From: Merluccius polli
Taxonomy: Eukaryota > Chordata > Actinopteri > Gadiformes > Merlucciidae
Length of the DNA stretch: 64,000 bases
Reading direction: 5' to 3'
Assembly: GCA_030340625.1 (NCBI GenBank)
Contig: JAOPHQ010000573.1
Location: 62,001 to 126,000 of the forward strand
Position numbers and translations under genes: made by a program. Shown here piece after piece: positions 10,504-21,959 of the stretch. Each line of letters opens with the position of its first letter. The first letter of the stretch is position 1. Below the pieces are notes generated by a model that worked only from the letters and a program-made list of their open reading frames with translations, was not told where the DNA came from and did no database searches.

Positions 10504-10558
<55 letters not shown>

Positions 10559-10801
10559 GCACATATTCATGTCCCATTAATGCATGTTACTAACTTCACT
10601 TCTTCCCCGGAGTTCCTGTGTTTTCTCGTCTTGCAGGTTCTCCTGGTGGAGCCTCCTGCCATGGTCCTGCTTGACTGCCATTGCTAATATCAGTGATATT
10701 GTCATTATTATTATTAGTTATTATTAAGTATTATCATTGCAACTGTTGTTGGTGCTCGCTATCGTCATCATCATCTTCTTCATGTTCATTAATGTAGTTG
10801 T

Positions 10802-10848
<47 letters not shown>

Positions 10849-11085
10849 CCAACTGGTCAAGGCAGATGACTACCCACCTAAAGCCGAAGGGTCTGTCCGA
10901 GGTTTCTGACTTTTACCAGGCAGTTTTTCCTTGCCCCCGTCGCCAAGTGCTTGCTCATGGTGGTACTGTTGGGTCTCTGTAAATGTTATAAGGAGTTCGG
11001 TCTAGACCTGCTCTATTTGAAAAGTGTCCTGAGATAACTTCTGTTATGAATTGGTGCTATAAAAATAAAATTGAATTGAATTGAT
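10419..11085 (+). mobile_element. L2-like LINE 3' UTR and (TTGAA)n tail
   Basis: The 3' UTR holds two CT tracts (10507-10553 and 10805-10844) and the conserved block CCCAACTGGTCAAGGCAGAT. It ends with CTATAAAAATAAAATTGAATTGAATTG. Such short tandem tails mark the 3' end of fish L2 elements. The same UTR is seen at 19859-20155 plus 21543-21917 and at 26936-27534. Confidence 0.85.
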
Positions 11086-11743
11086 CACCCCGCTACCCCG
11101 TCCAGTCCCTCTAACGTTTGGAAATCATGTAACTGCTTTGGTTGATCAAGTGATCTTTTGCTAAGCAATATATATGTCTTTTTTTTTGAAGTTTCAGTGT
11201 AATTGTGTTACTGGATTTTTGTGGTTTTGTTTTGGGTAATATTTTGGTTTTGTTTTGGTTTATTTTTGTTTCGGTTTTGATTTGTTTGGTTTTGTTTCGG
11301 TTATTAACTTGTCTTTGTGTTTGTAATCTTGGTAGGGTTACAGGATGGACACATATGCATGAGGTTTTTCTTTGATTGTTTTTGATTGATGTATTGCTTT
11401 CACTCACAATTTTTTGTATTTTCTTTGACTGTTTTTGCCCACTCTTTCTATGTTGTCATTTGCTCGCCGTTGGTTGTGTCACTTTCAGTCACAAAGGGGG
11501 GAATGAATGTAATAATAATGGCAATGGAAAGCCCCTCCGTAATAACAACAATCAACCTATACACCATGATTTAGCCTACTACACATTACTTGTGTTAACT
11601 TTGAGCACGTGTCAAACACAAGGCCCGGGGGCCAAATCAGGCTCTCAAATTTTATCTGTGCGCGCAATCAATTTCAATTAATTTTGAGATTCAAAATTGA
11701 AAAATCACAGTTGAGAGCCCCTCTCAACTGTGATTGAATCAAG
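11086..11743. other. No gene; T/G-rich spacer
   Basis: Nothing coding is supported here. The segment at 11220-11310 is a degenerate GGTTTTGTTTCGGTT-type repeat. At about 11610-11640 the motif AAGGCCCGGGGGCCAAATC resembles the inner end of a hAT-type repeat, but no matching partner end is visible. A short hairpin (CAGTTGAGAG/CTCTCAACTG) lies at 11708-11731. Confidence 0.4.
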
Positions 11744-13069
11744 AGACTGTGATTCAATCCAGAGACAATGGGTAGGCCTACTGTGTTCTGCTGTCTGCAA
11801 TCACATGACACAGCAGTCTGGCCCTACGGCCTGACCGCAACGGGGTATCGACAGATACTGCTAGAAGGGCCTGTCTGCCGAGAAAGGAAGAGGAGGTGTC
11901 GCTCACAGCCATATCAATCGAGATAATATTATACCAATTTGGTGTTAGTAAATAATGATGTTTTTTTGTGGGCGGTGCCTAGCTGGTGGCAGAAAGCGCA
12001 GATGGGTAAAATGATGTGCCATGTCCCACTGAGCAATAGATGATTTTGTTAATAGAGGTGTACAAAACAATTATCTGAGCACAAGTGATTTAAATGTTGC
12101 GTCTACGCTTTAGATCTCATATAGCTGAGGCTAATTACAGCTATGTACAGGCCTATTTTAGACCAAGCATTAAAAACATTTTTCCAATGCATTAACATCT
12201 GCAAATATGAAAAAAGATGCACAAGAGAGGTCCATTAACTACAAGATAATGCTTTATTTTTATTGTATACCCCAGATTAGTCTACCTATTAAAAGGTGCA
12301 CATCGGAAGTACATGAGCACACACCTTGCACTTTCCATCCCCTGAATTGACAGAAAAATAGAAGGGTTAGGAAGGATGACATTAGTTTATGATTGTTATC
12401 GTCTCAACCCACGAAGCTTGAGCAGGCTGCAGTTCACTTACCGGCCAAAAGGGGCAGTAATGAAAATGTATTTCTGATTCTAACACATACTCCGAGGCTC
12501 AAACGTATGTAAACATTGCGTTTATATTGACAGTATCGTCTTTTTGTGGCTTGCATGTGCATGACTGACAACAACTCAACCAGCAGGAAGTAACGTTACA
12601 TGAGAAATTAGCTTAATTTCGCCAACGACCACTAGGTGACGCTAACGTACACATGAATGCAACACTATACACATTATAATCAACACAATAAAGCATGATA
12701 CATTACCCAGACTGGTAGAATGAAAGAATTTGACCCTATTTGTAAAATGCTAATCATATGCTAAGATTAACACACTCGATGTTTTTAATCGATATACGTT
12801 TGAACGATCGCTAGGGTAGATTCGCGCGTGCGTAGAATTACCCAGGATGCATTGCTTCGTGGAATTACCCAGGATGCATTGTATTGCACGTTTAATTTGA
12901 TCGTTTATCGTTGTTTTTGTTGCGTGAATCATTTAACGATTATGCTTAGGTTATGTTTAAGCGGTCGATTGATGTTAACAATATTTTTGTGACATTTTTA
13001 CAGTTTATAAAAAAATATATATTTAAAAACCATGACAGAGAAGAGTAGTTAAAAAAGTGACATCCCCGG
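11744..13069. repeat. Large inverted repeat, right arm (~1.33 kb)
   Basis: This is the reverse-complement partner of 6761-8074. The copy carries the same landmarks in reverse order, for example CGCTAGGGTAGATTCGCGC near 12808-12826 and CATCCCCGG at its outer end. It does not include the DIPK1B exon 1 copy, which lies just beyond the inner end of the left arm. The arms are separated by 3.7 kb filled mainly by the L2-like LINE. Confidence 0.85.
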
Positions 13070-13289
13070 GTTGATCTAGTGGTACCAATAGCATTTGACT
13101 AGTGCCTGTATCTGTAGTGCTCGAAGGTGAGTGTGAGAAGTGCTGCTCCATGGACGTGCAACCGGGACGGCGACAATAGGACCGGAGGTAGGGCGAGGTT
13201 CTGTTGAGCTCATCAAGCTGGTGGTAGGCGTCGGGCCGCTGTTGACTTTTGAATTTCGGTTTCTATTTTTTTCGTGTATTTCTAAAATT

Positions 13290-13455
13290 TTATAGACACC
13301 CCCCCCCCCCCCCCCCCCCCTCCTCCACCCAGTGCTACACACTGGTAGTGGATGAGGTGTCATACCCCCCCACACACACACACACACACTCACAATGTAT
13401 TGCGTGTCTTGAAAAACGCTAGATGTAATTCATTATTATGAATTGTGTATAAGGG

Positions 13456-13526
<71 letters not shown>

Positions 13527-14292
13527 TCCTCGCCCCTACAGACCCCCCCCCCCCCCCCAAATGGACGTACTTTCTCCCCCTCCTCTCTCCTCCTTCCCCC
13601 CTACAAACACCCTCTCCCCGTCCCATCTCCTCCTCTCCCTACAAACACTCAACCTCTCCTCCTCCCCTCCATCTACACTCACCTTGTTGTCCGAGTGTCT
13701 GAGTGTGCCTGTTGATGCCTATTTGTAGGGTTTATGTTTTATTATTTTTGATTGGTGTTTTTGTTATGTTTTTGATTTTTGATAGCTCAGCCCCTGACAC
13801 CCCAAATAGACATACCCCCCCACCCCCCTCTCCCCCCTCCTCCACCCAGTGCTACACACTGGTAGTGGGTGAGGTGTCATACCCCCCCCACACACACACT
13901 CACTATGTATAGCGCTTTGCGTGTCTTGAAAAACGCTATATAGATGCAATTCATTATTATGAATTGTGGATACCTATTGTATTTGTAGGGTTTTTGATAT
14001 ATATATATATATCCTCCTCGCCCCTACAGACACCCCCCCCCGAATGGACATACTTTCTCCCCCTCCTCTCTCCTCCTTCCCCCCTACAAACACCCTCTCC
14101 CTGTCCCATCTCCTCCTCTCCCTACAAACACTCACCCTCTCCTCCTTCCCTCCATCTACACTCACCTTCTCCTCCTCTCCTCCATCTACACTCACCTTGT
14201 TGTCCTCCCCTACACTACAGTTAGTCATCATCTCCCCCACCCTTGACTTGAAAAGTGCTATATGAATGCTAATAATTACTATTATTTTAGTT

Positions 14293-14342
<50 letters not shown>

Positions 14343-14946
14343 GTTATTTATTTTTTATTTATGCTACAGTTGTCGGTTAGTGTTGTTACATCATATTGGT
14401 GAGATTTGTATAGTTTGTGATCGTTCCTTTATTCTGCCTATTCTATATCTAGTGATCTCTTTGGACTCAGAATTATGTTTTCTGGTAACTGTTTATTGAC
14501 TACAACATTGTTTGTAAATAGTTAATAATAGTTAATCATTTTTTAGATCAGTTCAACTTTGTACATCCTTGAGGATTTCTACATTGTTCAAATTGTTATT
14601 ATTTCTTCTGCTGTATTTTGTTATTCTAATGTTTTTAGGTTTTTAGTGTCTGAGTGTGCCTGTTGATGCCTATTTGTAGGGTTTATGTTTTATTATTTTT
14701 GATTGGTGTTTTTGTTATGTTTTTGATTTTTGATAGCTCAGCCCCTGACACCCCAAATAGACATACCCCCCCCCCCCCCCCCCCACCCCCTCCTCCACCC
14801 AGTGCTACACACTGGTAGTGGATGAGGTGTCATACCCCCCCACACACACACTCACTATGTATAGCGCTTTGCGTGTCTTGAAAAACGCTATATAGATGCA
14901 ATTCATTATTATGAATTGTGGATACCTATTGTATTTGTAGGGTTTT

Positions 14947-15006
<60 letters not shown>

Positions 15007-15248
15007 TCCTCGCCCCTACAGACACCCCCCCCGAATGGACATACTTTCTCCCCCTCCTCTCTCCTCCTTCCCCCTTACAAACACCCTCTCCCTGTCCCAT
15101 CTCCTCCTCTCCCTATAAACACTCACCCTCTCCTCCTCCCCTCCATCTACACTCACCTTGTTGTCCTCCCCTACAGTTAGTCATCATCTCCCCCACCCTT
15201 GACTTGAAAAGTGCTATATGAATGCTAATAATTACTATTATTTTAGTT

Positions 15249-15292
<44 letters not shown>

Positions 15293-16200
15293 TATTTTGT
15301 ATTTATGCTACAGTTGTCGGTTAGTGTTGTTACATCATATTGGTGAGATTTGTATAGCTTGTGATCGTTCCTTTATTCTGCCTATTCTATATCTAGTGAC
15401 CTCTTTGGACTCAGAATTATGTTTTCTGGTAACTGTTTATTGACTACAACATTGTTTGTAAATAGTTAATTATAGTTAATCATTTTTGAGATCAGTTCAA
15501 CTTTGTACATCCTTGAGGATTTCTACATTGTTCAAATTGTTATTATTTCTTCTGCTGTATTTTGTTATTCTAATGTTTTTAGGTTTTTAGTGTCTGAGTG
15601 TGCCTGTTGATGCCTATTTGTAGGGTTTATGTTTTATTATTTTTGATTGGTGTTTTTGTTATGTTTTTGATTTTTGATAGCTCAGCCCCTGACACCCCAA
15701 ATAGACATACCCCCCCCACCCCCTCTCCCCCTCCTCCACCCAGTGCTACACACTGGTAGTGGATGAGGTGTCATACCCCCCCACACACACGCTCACTATG
15801 TATAGCGCTTTGCGTGTCTTGAAAAACGCTATATAGATCCAATTCATTATTATGAATTGTGGATACCTATTGTATTTGTAGGGTTTTTGATATATATATA
15901 TATTGATATATATATATATATATATCCTCCTCGCCCCTACAGACACCCCCCCCGAATGGACATACTTTCTCCCCCTCCTCTCTCCTCCTTCCCCCCTACA
16001 AACACCCTCTCCGTGTCCCATCTCCTCCTCTCCCTACAAACACTCACCCTCTCCTCCTCCCCTCCATCTACACTCACCTTGTTGTCCTCCCCTACACTAC
16101 AGTTAGTCATCATGTCCCCCACCCTTGTCTTGAAAAGTGCTATATGAATGCTAATAATTACTATTATTTTAGTTGTATTATTATTATTATTATTATTGTA
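13290..16200. repeat. Higher-order tandem array of ~940-951-bp units with microsatellites
   Basis: The block CCACCCAGTGCTACACACTG recurs at about 13326, 13845, 14796 and 15737, and GTGTCTGAGTGTGCCTGTTG at about 13696, 14647 and 15590. The full period is therefore about 951 then 943 bases; the first copy is a 0.5-kb partial. Each unit carries a poly-C run, an AC run, the LINE-like tail CTTGAAAAACGCTATATAGATG, a TA tract of variable length (longest 13460-13524 and 14950-15004), a pyrimidine-rich block and an ATT tract. Long apparent reading frames such as YIYIYI come from the TA tracts and are not genes. Confidence 0.85.
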
Positions 16201-16435
16201 TAGCACATGTCCACACACACACACACACACACACACGCTAGTAGTAGATGATACCAACTGATTCCAAGCCATATCCAATGTTTACTATGTTTTTACAATG
16301 TTTGTTATTTCTGTCTATAAATGTAGTGGTGCATTTGATTTTGTGTGTGGGACTCGGAGGCTATTCAAACTGCAGCTGGTGGTTTGGACGTCACATTCCC
16401 CCATGCGCTCCAGTTTCCTCCCACACCGAAAGACA

Positions 16436-16850
16436 TACATGTTCAGAAAAAAATAACTAAAAAAGAAAAGAGAAAAAAAGAAAAAAGAAAGGAAACCAAA
16501 GAAACCCCCCAAAAAAACAAAGAAAGACTAAGACGCTCTTTCATCTGAACAGAAAAGCTAAACTAAAAAAGAAAGGGGAAAACAAGAAAAAAGAAAGGAA
16601 ACCAAAAAAAGAAAAAAAAACAAAGAAAGACTAAGACGCTCTTTCATCTGAACAGAAAAGATAAACTAAAAAAGAAAAGAGAAAAAATGAAAAAATGAAG
16701 GAAACCAAAAAAAAAGAAAAAAAAGAAAGAAAGACTAAGACGCTCTTTCATCTGAACAGAAAAGATAAACTAAAAAAGAAAAGAGAAAAAAGGAAAAAAT
16801 GAAGGAAACCAAAAAAAAAAAGAAAGACTAAGACGCTCTTTCATCTGATG
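16436..16850. repeat. Purine-rich tandem repeat, ~95-115-bp unit
   Basis: Four units, each an A/G-rich run followed by GACTAAGACGCTCTTTCATC at about 16526, 16628, 16732 and 16826. Between those anchors the plus strand is nearly all A and G. The segment 16201-16435 before it holds a CA tract (16212-16236) and nothing coding. Confidence 0.8.
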
Positions 16851-17215
16851 CAACTGGCTGCCCGTCGGCCAAAGCATACATTTCAAAAATGATCCTCCTC
16901 ACAAAGCTCTGCACTCCAGGGCTCCCTCCTACCTCGCACATCTCCTCCAGCGTGGGGGACAGGTGAGTATCTATTTAGGGGCGGAGGTGGGCTTCCCGGG
17001 CTGACCCCTGTCTGTAGGGGGGGATACGAAGAGGTGAGGTGTCTGTAAGGTTGGCGTGTGGTAACCTGGAGGGTGAGGCTGGAGGAGATGGGTGAGGTAG
17101 GAGGGAGCCTTGGAGTGTAGAGCTTTGTTGGAGGGTCATTTTGAAATGTATGCGTTGCCTGATGGGCAGCCAGTGGAGACTAGACTTGGAGAGATCAGAC
17201 ACTCGCCTCCTCCCC
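16850..17215. mobile_element. Two LINE C-terminal fragments in inverted orientation
   Basis: At 16850-16965 the plus strand encodes a relic of the LHWLPV..RIHFK..L..ALHS.APSYL motif found near the C-terminus of L2/CR1-type LINEs. At 16975-17215 the minus strand encodes the same motif, SSLHWLPIRQRIHFK. The two fragments are reverse complements over about 110 bases, forming a hairpin with its centre near 17000. Confidence 0.6.
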
Positions 17216-17265
17216 TCTTCAGACACTCGCCTCCTCCCCATTTGTTCCTTTAGCTGTTGGGTTTT

Positions 17266-17812
17266 TATGCTGCGTTCCAGGCAACCCGTAACTCGTGATT
17301 TCACGACTTCATACTCACGACTCACGACTTGTTAGCGTTCCAGGCAAGTCACGACTAACAAAGTCGTAACAAACAAACAAACAAACCTGCGGCTCTGTTT
17401 TGATGGTGTCCGCGCCAGCGAGCCAGATCTGAAACCTCACTTCACTTACACAGCAGAGGTTGGATTTAACGTTAGTGACGATTGATAGCTGATAGCGATT
17501 GAATAAACAAACATACACTTTAGTACTCCACACTCGTATGTGTTTTATTTTGATTACAATGTGAGGAATTACGTTACGTTGCCTTTTCATGTCTATCTAT
17601 GTATATTATCTCATCGTTGGTCACCGGTGTCTGCGGAGCATCAGGGGAAGCCATTGTTGTTTACGTTCGTGACGTCAAAAAACGAACTGGGAGTACATCG
17701 ATCCCATACGAGTTCACGGGTCGTGAGTTACGAGTTTGACTGCCGTTCCAGAGCACTTTCACGGGTAGGAGGTCATGAAGTCACGAGTTACGAGTTGCCT
17801 GGAACGCGCCAT
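17266..17812. mobile_element. MITE with inverted ends (GCGTTCCAGGCAAC)
   Basis: The left end carries GCGTTCCAGGCAACCCGTAA and the right end TTACGAGTTGCCTGGAACGC. Each has a nested second copy of the GTTCCAG/ACGAGT motif further in, so the ends form long imperfect stems. No transposase is encoded. Superfamily unclear (PIF-Harbinger or piggyBac are possible); flanking T/A-rich bases do not give an unambiguous target duplication. Confidence 0.65.
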
Positions 17813-18114
17813 TAATTGCACACACACTTTAACAAGGACTGATGAACTCTTAGTGCTTTTTATCTCATTGCAATTGCAAGCTGTGTATTTTTATTTTTTT
17901 TGCTAGGCAACCACCAAATCACATATCCTTAGCCCAACTGTTATTTTCACACTGATTTTTCTCCAAGCCTGCTGTTTTCTGTTGATATCATAACTACTGT
18001 TAGTAACGTTGTATAAGTCTCCAGTTATCCAGCAATAGCCACCACTAGTTTATCCTCCATCATGGTCTCTCCACTTGTTGTCGTCATGCAAATGACGTAG
18101 GGCTTTTTTCCACT

Positions 18115-19040
18115 CTGAGTTGAGGTGCGCAGCCCCAGAGTCTAATCAGTCTGACTCGGGCCAGGTGAGGCTGTAAACCAGCTACCAAGACCAGGGCTTG
18201 AAAACGAAATTATTTTTCAATCGTTCCGCTCCGAACGGAACCAGTATATTTAACGTTTTCGTTCTTGCGTTCCGCCACCAACATATCGTTCCTGAACCGG
18301 TTCGGAACGTAAAATAACGTTTGTTCTTAACGTTCCGGCAGTGTTATTGGGCCTAGTCTATTTTTGCGGTCGATACCTTACAATAGACCTAGTTATTGGT
18401 ATATAACCAGGGTGGTGGTGGGAATTTGTGACAGCTGAGCTTAGCGGGCGGCGAAGTGAACGCGGCAACCGGAATTTTTTTTTTTTTCATGAAATAGCCT
18501 ATGCTTTTGTGAAATTTTATAGGCTATATAGAGAACGAAAAAAAAACATTATTAACCGGTTTTGGGGATTTCAGAATAACGTTTCTGTTCCGGAACAGTT
18601 GAAGACCATTTGGTTTTCGTTTCCGTTTCCGTTCCTCGTAAAATTCCGTTCGTTTTCGGTTTTCGTTCCTTGAACCGGTTCGGAGCCCTGATCAAGACCA
18701 CAGCTCCACCCCCCCCCCCCCCTCCCCTCCCTCGCCGCGTAGCTTTCACATTGGTAATGTAGTTAAATACGTACCATCTACCTATCGAGCTGTCGTGCTG
18801 CCCTGACAGTGGCTCTCTCCTGAGTGTGTATGGTGATGGCTGGTTTACCCTGGGTGCCATGATTCCTCATGCACCACAGGTGCGCAGCCCCACCCAGCCC
18901 CAGAGTCTAATCTGTCTGACTCGGGCCAGGTGAGGCTGTAAACCAGCTATCAACCACACACCTCCACCCCCCCCCCCCCCCCTCTCCCTCCACTCCCCTG
19001 CCACTCAGCTTTCACATTGGTAATTTAGTTCTGTACCTGA
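18115..19040. repeat. Tandem duplication (~260-bp unit), first copy holding a hAT
   Basis: The block from GCGCAGCCCC through CTGACTCGGGCCAGGTGAGG, a poly-C run and CAGCTTTCACATTGGTAAT occurs at about 18127-18770 and again at 18880-19025. The first copy is lengthened by the hAT element at 18192-18690; the second has the uninterrupted arrangement. Poly-C runs lie at 18709-18722 and 18967-18982. Confidence 0.75.
18192..18690. mobile_element. hAT-like MITE (499 bp)
   Basis: It begins CAGGGCTTGAAAACG and ends CCGGTTCGGAGCCCTG, an inverted pair. It is flanked by ACCAAGAC at 18184-18191 and ATCAAGAC at 18691-18698, an 8-bp target duplication with one mismatch. The inside is full of GTTCCG/CGGAAC motifs that pair with one another. 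No coding capacity. Confidence 0.85.
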
Positions 19041-19106
19041 GTAGATTTGCATATCTATCCATGACCCAGAAGTATCCAAGTGGCAGCCATGATAAGAGCT
19101 GGTCGA

Positions 19107-19129
19107 ATTATCTATCTATCTACCTACAG

Positions 19130-19163
<34 letters not shown>

Positions 19164-19166
19164 ACG

Positions 19167-19237
<71 letters not shown>

Positions 19238-19280
19238 TTATTTATTTATTTATTTATTTATTATTTATTTATTTGTTTAT
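19107..19280. repeat. (ATCT)n tetranucleotide array
   Basis: Long uninterrupted ATCT run from about 19165 to 19235, with variant ACAGTATCT and TTTA units at the borders. The next 250 bases (19281-19530) resemble the reverse complement of a LINE 3' end but carry no frame. Confidence 0.9.
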
Positions 19281-19530
19281 TTAGCAGGGACAATGCACAG
19301 CTCATTAGCAGTACCAGAGTTTGCTATAAGCTAATTTTCATCTGTAGTCCCTGGGCAGGAAACAGAGGATCTCTGTCAAAAGGAAAACCTAACACTGAAG
19401 TATAAAAACAGTAACACACAATTCTACAACAGTAAAACACAGCAACATAATACGAACAATAAAATCACAACATTAGGACACCCCCAGGACATTTTGGATT
19501 AAGTTGATGTGATTTCTAGCTTCTCTCTCC

Positions 19531-19943
19531 TGTACTAGCTTCTCTGCATTGGCTCCCTGTAAAATTTAGAATAGAATTTAAAATCCTCCTCCTCACCTAC
19601 AAAGCTCTTCATGGGCAGGCCCCTTCATATCTCAAAGAGCTCATAGTACCCTACTACCCCACTAGAACACTGCGTTCTCTGAATGCAGGGCTACTGGTGG
19701 TTCCTACAGTTTCTAAAAGTAGAACAGGAGCCAGAGCCTTCAGTTACCAAGCTCCTCTTCAGTGGAACCAGCTTCCAGTTGTGGTTCAGGAGGCAGACAC
19801 CCTCTCCACATTTATGAGTAGGCTTAAGACATTCCTCTTTGATAAAGCTTATAGTTAGGGCTGGATCAGGTGAGTCCTGAACCATCCCTTAGTTATGCTG
19901 CTATAGGTCTAGACTATTAGGGGATTTCCCATGGTGCACTGAG

Positions 19944-20020
<77 letters not shown>

Positions 20021-20155
20021 ACACATTCATGTCCCATTAATGCATGTTACTAAAACACTTCTTCCCCGGAGTTCTTGTGTTTTCTCGTCTCGCAGGTTCT
20101 CATGGATCCTGGCGGAGCCTCCATGGTCCTGCTTGACTGCCACTGCTAATATCAG
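19531..20155 (+). mobile_element. L2-like LINE C-terminus and 3' UTR (5' part)
   Basis: This is the same C-terminal coding end as 10090-10418 (LHWLPVKFRIEFKILLLTYK to LFDKAYS) followed by the same 3' UTR. It has a longer CT tract at 19947-20016. It is truncated on the 5' side inside the coding region. The UTR breaks off at about 20155 and resumes at 21543. Confidence 0.8.
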
Positions 20156-21542
20156 TTACCAGTTATATACACAGGGCTGATAGCGTTCCGGCACCACGCC
20201 GGATTTCCGGCGTACCGACGTGTCTGTGGAAAAAAAAAAAAAATCAGGTTTGCGTTCACGTGGTCTGACGTCGTCCATCGTAATGGCTGACTGACATCAT
20301 GATGGAGAGCCACCATCGTGATGCCACGCCCCCCTCTCCTATAGTTATTACCTAAAAACGTTGCAGGGATTGCTCTGTAAATACATTGAAAATATAACTA
20401 ATGGTCCATATAAAGTGCTGTAAGTTAACTAGGGCTGCCCCCTAATAGTCGGCTTAGTCGAATACATTTTCATTAGTCGAGCAAAAAGTAAAACATAAAA
20501 ATAAGAAGGCATGAGCATCGCAAACCGAATACATCCGTGGTCGCAACAAGCCCTGATTTAACTCATCGCTGCAGGCATACTGCAATACACCTGGGCAGGT
20601 AAACACCTGGGCAGGTAGACACCGCTAGACACACGGGACTCATACCGGTGATCGCGGCTTTAGTTCCCCGTGTCTGATCGCTGTAATTCTGAGCGTGAAT
20701 ATCGGTTGAATATCTAATATCTTTCTAACTTTAAAAAACACTTTAGTATTTTTTTAAAACGATAGCCGCACATCCCTCGTAACTACGTCGTGAAGGTGAA
20801 CCCTCCCGGACTCCGCTCTTAACATGAACCGCTCCCCCGGAGGAGCCGCACATCCACACGCACCGGACTGCGGTCAAGCCAACCGTCTCTCGGTTCCGCG
20901 TGGTCAAGTCAGCCGCTCCAATATTTTCAAGTGCACCCTTATTGACAACTTTATGGCAAATACTTTGAGACAACTGAGAAAGTCAGCGCTAGCTTACTGC
21001 AGCGTGTGGAAACTTCCGGTTTTCAAAATAAAACGTGGGTATTAGATGTATTAAACGTTTATTTAAAAAATATGAAGAATGTTAAGATTTATTTTTTTAA
21101 AAAAAAGAAGAAACAAAAATAAAGTAAGAGTATGTCTCACAAAACAAATATGACCCTGCACTGATTTTGAGCCAATAGGTCACATCACCTGGAAGGAATG
21201 CTCATATTTACATGATGAAATGTATTAGCAGGGATGGATTACTGAACAGGCCTACTAGGCCCAGGGTCCCAAGAGCTCTGGTGCTCTACACAAAGATGCT
21301 ACTGTAATATAGGCTTATATTTGGTTTGTTCATCTCATGCCTGAATGTTGTCAATTTATTTCCACAAAATTCACCAGAATCTATCATTTAAGGGACTATT
21401 TATCCAAATTGTCTTCCAGGGGAACATACCCCTGGATCCCGCTTGACAATTATGTTGATCAGGGCACATATTTTGGCTTAGGGGCCCGCTTACCTCCCAG
21501 AAAAAAAAAGTTCAGGCTCAGGATTTTTTTCTACTATCACCC
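20156..21542. mobile_element. Composite insertion within the LINE 3' UTR
   Basis: About 1.39 kb separates the two halves of the LINE 3' UTR. It begins with CAGGGCTGATAGCG, a hAT-like end, and contains a second hAT-like end, TAGGGCTGCCCCCTAATAGTCG, at about 20430. I cannot pair either with a matching far end, so this is at least two partial elements. No gene is supported; short plus-strand frames at 20824-21045 and 21337-21618 match nothing I know. Confidence 0.5.
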
Positions 21543-21629
21543 CTCTATACAGTTACTGTTGTTGCTGCTCGCTGTCCCCCATCATTGGTGCTGTCTTCAT
21601 CATCATCATGTTCATTAGTGCATTGATGT

Positions 21630-21667
<38 letters not shown>

Positions 21668-21917
21668 CAACTGGTCAAGGCAGATGACCACCCACCTAGA
21701 GCCGAAGGGTCTGTCCAAGGTTTCTGCCTTTTATCAGGCAGTTTTTCCTTGCCCCCGTGCCAAGTGCTTGCTCATGGTGGTACTGTTGGGTCTCTGTAAA
21801 TGTTATTAGGAGTTTGGTCTAGACCTGCTCCACTTGAAAAGTGCCCTGAGATAACTTCTGTTATGAATTGGCGCTATACAAATAAAATTGAATTGAATTG
21901 AATTGAATTGAATTTCC
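21543..21917 (+). mobile_element. L2-like LINE 3' UTR (3' part) with tail
   Basis: It resumes at CAGTTACTGTTGTTGCTGCTCG and continues through a CT tract (21631-21661) and the CCCAACTGGTCAAGG block. It ends CTATACAAATAAAATTGAATTGAATTGAATTG, the L2 tail. It completes the element that begins at 19531. Confidence 0.85.
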
Positions 21918-21959
21918 TGCATTCAAGTGGACTTTTGGGTGGTATGCTAAAGATGTGCC

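Noticed and set aside
13443..15221. Open frames of YIYIYI and long Pro/Ser/Leu stretches at 13.4-15.2 kb
   Set aside because: They are translations of TA, CT and poly-C tracts in the tandem array. The same applies to the YIYI frames at 52029-52383.
19061..19405. IYLSIYLS-rich frames at 19.1, 25.8 and 26.8 kb
   Set aside because: They are translations of ATCT repeats.
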